Part shown: positions 55,274-64,000 of the stretch, piece by piece
Numbering within the stretch: the stretch's first letter is position 1
Layout: every line of letters begins with the position of its first letter
Source of the DNA: Baylisascaris procyonis
Taxonomy: Eukaryota; Nematoda; Chromadorea; Rhabditida; Ascarididae
Length of the DNA: 64,000 nucleotides
Assembly: GCA_037389465.1 (NCBI GenBank)
Contig: JAZARR010000175.1
Location: 62,001-126,000, forward strand
Direction: 5' to 3'
The notes under the pieces: model-generated
Databases searched by the model: none
What the model was told of the DNA's origin: nothing
Seen by the model: only the letters and a program-made list of their open reading frames with translations
Translations under genes and position numbers: made by a program

Positions 55274-58200
55274 TGTCTGTGTTGTGATATTCGACGAGTC
55301 TCAACATTATATTCGTAGAGAGCGTTAAAGCGGTCGGGTTATCTCCTTATCTGTTTTAATTCTGATTATTTTTTGATCATTTTTTTGAATATTACTTCTT
55401 AGGCACTTCTCAGGTTTAATTAATAGAAGCTAAAAGGGAAGTATTTCTTCATTATTGAGTTATTTATAGGTTTGAATCATGGATATTTCTGGCAGTTTGT
55501 TTTGATAAGTTTTTCATGAACTAAATGTTTTTGCGAAGGGGGAGGGGTTTGTTTTCTCCATCTGATGGAAGGTATTGTGGTGCCTTTTGCGGGGGAATCT
55601 GGAGAGGGCTGTTCAATTTAAACCACCAACATTTATATGTAGAACGATTTGTTGAGTACTGTTTGATGAGTTTTGAGTATATTTGTGTGGTCTATAATAG
55701 GTGTAGTGGATAATATTCACTAATTATTTGCGCATAAATTTGCTCATTATACTATTTTTGTGCGAATGCAGAATGAAGTACGACTTTATACTTTAAATCG
55801 TACAAATTGAATTGGTAGCCTACGTATCTCCAACCATATTGCATGCCACTTGAACCATGAGGCTTTCCCATGGTTATCATTATTGCCAACCTTTGATGTA
55901 TTCCGACTTTGTCTTGTGGGCGAGGATGTCTGCATATGAGTGCTTTAATGCATGGCTGCGGTCGATGGGTCGATGAAATTAGCTGCCCCCAACCTATCCT
56001 GACTGGATTACATTGCTGCTTGCTTGTTGACAATTTAAAGTCTTGTAGAATTTTGGCGATTTGCAATGTTGAGCTGACGTTTACCATCAGTTTTGATCTT
56101 TTTTGAAACAAATACTTGTGAATATTTAAATGCATTTGAATATTTATGTGGTTCTGTTCATCTTATGGATTTTTGGCAATAGGCGATCATCGGAAACAAG
56201 GATTTTCCCATTTGAATATGCCGATTGCTGAATGGGGAATTTGTCATCTACTAGTTGCTTCGATGCGATCGATTCATCGAACGAGAAATATGGTGAGATC
56301 ATTGGCATATTTGAATTTGTAGTTGTGGTTTCCAACCAAAGTGGTTCTTTAATTGATTTTATGCTCAATGAGATTTTAATAAATGCGCTAAAGGTATTTG
56401 TGAGAAGCAGTTGTTGACAGTGAACTTATTTACAAGTTCTAATTTTTTATACAAAACTCGAGCAGATTGTATCAGTTATCGTTTACCCTGTTAGCTTTTG
56501 ACTCCCTGTCATTCAGGTCACGAAGGTGTTTATTTGCATTGTAGGGTAGTCCAGCAAATACGGGCACAACGACGTTTACTCTTCGTTTCAGTTTATAAGT
56601 AGTTGAATAGAATATGAACAAAGATCAGTGGCAAAAGAGCGATTGGCGCTCACATTGAAGAGTGCATACAAGGTGCATACTACAATTTCAACTCTCTGAT
56701 AGCCAGCCAGCTAGCTGTCACTTCGCATTGCAGTGTGTCGGTTGGTGGTTAATGTTGAGTTTTTACAGTTAGCATGCTGTTGCTAACGATGATTTTATTT
56801 ATTGCTTGTTTTGCGATATTATTTGAGTGTTCGCATAATAGTTTTCAATTACAGTTCACTAAATTTCTTTTTAATAAAACGATTGAAATATAATTTTAAT
56901 CGTTTTGAGTGATTCAATTTTTAATGCATCAGGCAGAGATGGCATAATACCACTTTAGAGGATGAATAAGGAAGAGAGATGCCTTTCTCTTCTTGCGTTC
57001 TTTGTCAGTTAGCCTTCTTTTGGAGGGAGAAGAGAAGGAAGAAGGAGGAGGCATTATTAGACGGATAATGCGGGGGATTTTGTTCTGGTGGCAGAAAGGG
57101 AAAAGGGTAATTTCAGGTGGGGATGGGGAGATGGTGGTAGGGGTTGCTGTCGTTCATCGGTCAAGGCTATAAGATGCCATTTACTAACAATAAAAGTTCC
57201 ATTGACGTGCATTATCAATATTTTCGATCAGCTCACATTATATGCTCTCAGTTCACAGCAGCACAATCCATTATGTGAACATATCTTCCGTTCAGTATAG
57301 TTGTTCTTTAATGGGATTTTGATTGGATGCTTTCTGATCGATTGATATGAATTTCCTCGATGGAGATAGATCTAAGCATTAGGCTTTCTTTTAATATCTC
57401 TATGATTGGTCTTATTCTATGAATTTGTGAGATTTGTTATATTGCGACCACAGAAGTTCTTGGGAGTATGAAAAAGAGCCGTCATTTTTATATCATGGTG
57501 ATGTCGTGTCTCTGTGCGTATAGATACATTTGCCTGTCTGTTGAAACATCCGTCTGTCTGTCTGTCAGCTACTTCAACTTTCAAACAAAGAGAGTCATGC
57601 CGACATTTTCATGGATAGAGCTTAGGACGACCGCCGAAACTCGATTCCATTCTAATCGGACTTATGAAATGATCGAATGTGAGCAATAAAATAATTTTTA
57701 ATGTTCCGACTTATAAAGGCCGTCGATTTTATTTCGAAAATATTTTTTTAAGCTTATGTCAATATTAAATTAATCCTTTAGCGCTAAATTTAATGTATAT
57801 GTAGTCGAAACCGTAGATCGACATTATATTCTTGAAATCCCTCCGAATGATCGTATCCTGCCTAAGATGCAGACGCTTAGATTTGCCACAAAATCTTAAG
57901 GTCAACTTTAATCTACAGGTCAACTGCAAACACAGGACAAATTAACACACTGCAAAATATTTTGTCATTGATTTTGTTCATTTGAGCAGCCGCTTTTCGT
58001 GACGAGGTGATTTGCATAAGCGCTTATCGTGCCAGTCTCCTTGGCGTGCTTTTCCATTTGTTTCGATCATGCCAAGTAGTTGCGAATATTCTAAGAAATT
58101 TGAATACGAAAACTCGTTCATCGGTGAATTACTATTTTAAATTTTCCATATTTTTAAAGGAGTTTCAAAATTGCGCGCAAAGATTAATATTTTCAATGGA

Positions 58201-60475
58201 TGGGATGCGCAATTCATTTCTATCGGTGGGAACGAGAGCGCGGTCTTGTGCTGCAATGCTTTGCTAACAACAATTTGATATAGACTGCATTACTGACTAT
58301 ATTCGGGTATGTTGGGGTGAAGATCTGTCTTCGTTGTAACAGCAATCTGCATTCTTCCTTTCTTGGCTCTTTTCTTACTTTCAGTGCTAGAAGACTAGGC
58401 CACATTTGTCCTCGTTAATTCCTTCTTTTATTTGAGTTGGAAACGTTGTCAGGCATGAAAAACGTTGGATAGTTTTTTGCACTTTGAGTTGTTGAATCCA
58501 TCAGTAATTCTAATATTATTTTTAATTAATAGCTTATAATTTATAGTTTATAATTTACAATACTCACAAATGTTTCTTTTTATCAATTTATTCGAGTCTT
58601 TACTAAAAATGGTTGTATTTCTTTTCTTGTGGAAAAGTAAATTTCTAACTAATATTCATCAACATCCTTAGTAGGGATGAAAATTCTTGAAATCTTTAAA
58701 GAAGATTCAATGAACTTAATAAAAGCGGTTGACTTATAAATGTTTCTTTTTTTTATATGTCTGTGAATTTTCATTTTAACTAGATTTGTTTTTCTTTTGC
58801 AAAAACGAGTGTTGTTAATAGTTTTAAACCAACACCAACGTTCTCGCAATTTCCTCGAAAAAACGGTTAAGGGAATAGCTAACCTGAGGAGGTGTAAGGT
58901 CAAGCTAGTTTTGCAAGTTTGACCTGACCTTATTTTCATCCAGTTTTGAAGTGTAACATTATGTGGTTCTCTTTAATTTCCAACAAATAACTTTTCGTTG
59001 TTACAGTGTTGTTATCGCCAGGTGGGCTGATTTTAGATGATGCAATTGTCATATTGTTTCGCTAAACTTGTCTGTCTAGCAAGTATTTTGTTGATTGCGG
59101 GTGTTATCACTAAGTTTATCGTCGCCTTGCGAAAGTCATGAAGTTTTTTTGAACTTAACGATACTGAGTGATAAGAGTCAAGGACTTGTGATAGGTATTT
59201 TATGCTTTTTATTATATTATCTGTAGATTATTTCTCTATCACTAATGCATCTCTAATTTGCCTTCTGTTTACTTCATTTATTCATTTCATTAATGCCAAA
59301 GCCGTATAATTCGAATATTTTTTCTTTTATTTTCTTATCAAAACGATTCGTTTCGCTTCCTTTTTTTCTCTCTCTCAATATCAGTTCACTGCCTTTTTTC
59401 ACTTGGCAGCTGGTTGGTCCTTTGGTGGACTAAGGTAAACAAGCGCATATCATACCGCCATCATGGGGCACTTTTGCATTTGTTTCTGTGTTTAGGGAAC
59501 TACTTCTTGCTGAGGAAATGTTTTAGGCACAGCTTTTCCGATTTTTTTTTTGCGTGGAGTAAGGTGTGTTCGGGAGCAAGGTGTATGAGCGCAAAACCTA
59601 TCTCAATCTACATCTTAACCTTGAGAGAGGGACAGAGTTCTTGATTTCTTCTCAAGGGCGATTCCCGAAAGTCAAACCCTAGTTTTGAAGGTTGTTCCGC
59701 AATCCCGCCTCTAGGCCTATTTCCATTGTTTCATTATCGTTGTAATGCATCTAAATACAGCAAGCGACTTGCCTAGAGGTAAAAGGGGGTTTAAATGTTA
59801 GAGCCTCGTTGGGACAAAATAAAAAAATTCAGCCTTTTAGTCGCTTTATTTCAAAAACTTGCGTTTTTCAACAGAAAAAAATCAATTTATTTTCCTTATG
59901 GGAGAAATTTGTCTTTATTTCTTTGTCGTGGTTTGCGAATTCCGAGCACTCTGCTGCCTATATCCTGGCACATTAGTGTATTCGGATATTCTTTATTCAT
60001 TTGTTATTATTCATTGTTTCATTCATTTATTCTTTTTTTTTCTGCATTCCTTCTATTGTTTTGTGAAGAGGAAGCGGTTCAATGGATACGAAGGCTGAGA
60101 TTATTTATTTTTCATATTATCATAAGTTTACGCTTATTTAAATCATTTTTTGTAACACAGTCACCCTTTGAAGATGTTATTGTTCGTTCGACGATTATTC
60201 TTATAAAAAATTCTGATTTTTTTTGCATTTCGATTTTTTTTCTGCAAAGAAAGAGTAAAGATTCTTTAAAAGATTAGCCTTTCTTTAATGCAAATGAGTG
60301 GAAAAAATTGCCAACCACTTTGCATAGATTTCGATGTTTATTTTAGTTTCTCCTTCAATCTTTTTCCCGTGTTTTCCTTTTTTTTTTGAATTCTGAGTTT
60401 CAAAGTTGCAAATTAAATTCAACAAGAATGAAATATATAAATTTTATTAGCATATCGTCATTGATCTCTGAGAAT

Positions 60476-60485
60476 TTTTTTTCAG
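60476..60485 (+). promoter_or_regulatory. Splice acceptor just before the thiamine pyrophosphokinase start (probable SL site)
   Basis: TTTTTTTCAG ends 11 nt before the ATG at 60497, with no coding exon that I can see upstream. This is the arrangement expected for spliced-leader addition. Confidence 0.5.
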
Positions 60486-60496
60486 ATTTGCAGCAC

Positions 60497-64000
<3,504 letters not shown>

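Larger units (their letters stand above)
53098..60485. other. Long region without a convincing gene
   Basis: The first 1-2 kb is AT-rich and probably the 3' untranslated region of the V-ATPase gene, with CATCGGACAACAAA repeated directly at 53639-53652 and 53691-53704. Beyond that there are only isolated open frames. The largest are at 55752-56135 (minus, 127 codons) and 59795-60277 (plus, 160 codons, Phe/Leu-rich). Neither has a recognised domain or partner exons. Confidence 0.5.

Noticed and set aside
59795..60277. 160-codon open frame, the longest in the window
   Set aside because: It is dominated by Phe, Leu, Ile and Ser from T-rich DNA, has no domain or partner exons, and lies just upstream of the thiamine pyrophosphokinase start. 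Most likely chance in a T-rich stretch.

Overview
The window looks like nuclear DNA of a nematode. It is AT-rich and holds only four recognisable genes in 64 kb. All four are broken by many introns, mostly 0.3-3 kb, with GT..AG borders. Acceptors are of the worm type (TTTCAG, TTTTAG), and some sit 1-11 nt before a start codon, which suits spliced-leader trans-splicing. Long TA microsatellites, homopolymer runs and polypurine/polypyrimidine patches fill introns and spacers. I cannot name the species. Intron size and low gene density argue against Caenorhabditis and would suit a clade III parasite such as an ascarid or spirurid, but that is only a guess.

Layout. (1) 1-3095: no gene seen; the 3' end of the next gene falls near 2758. 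(2) 3096-9948, minus: nine-exon gene for mitochondrial ribosomal protein S31. (3) 12073-20001, minus: seven-exon gene for mitochondrial malate dehydrogenase, predicted 340 aa. Both products act in mitochondria and the genes are codirectional, so co-transcription is possible but unproven. (4) 20002-25320: divergent intergenic region with a decayed non-LTR retrotransposon (LINE) that keeps parts of its endonuclease domain. (5) 25321-53097, plus: large gene for subunit a of the V-ATPase V0 sector, orthologous in architecture to C. elegans unc-32. Twenty exons are used per transcript and 879 aa are predicted for one isoform. (6) 53098-60485: no convincing gene. (7) 60497 to the right edge, plus: thiamine pyrophosphokinase, missing its 3' end.

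The most interesting system is the splicing architecture of the V-ATPase a gene. It carries two separate sets of mutually exclusive exons: three alternative fourth exons (31441-31568, 34687-34832, 37491-37630; all phase 0 to 2) and two alternative exons for one membrane segment (47801-47923, 48379-48507; both phase 0 to 0). This matches the exon 4a-4c and 7a-7b sets known from C. elegans unc-32. The intron between the two later alternatives ends in a U/G-rich tract resembling the UNC-75 (CELF) site, and UGCAUG (RBFOX) motifs lie in and after it. The exon 4 cluster also holds exact UUGUUGUG octamers, many UGCAUG motifs and strong intronic hairpins. The cis-regulatory code may therefore be conserved along with the exons.

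Exon borders were placed by hand, from reading-frame continuity and remembered family conservation; no alignment was run.
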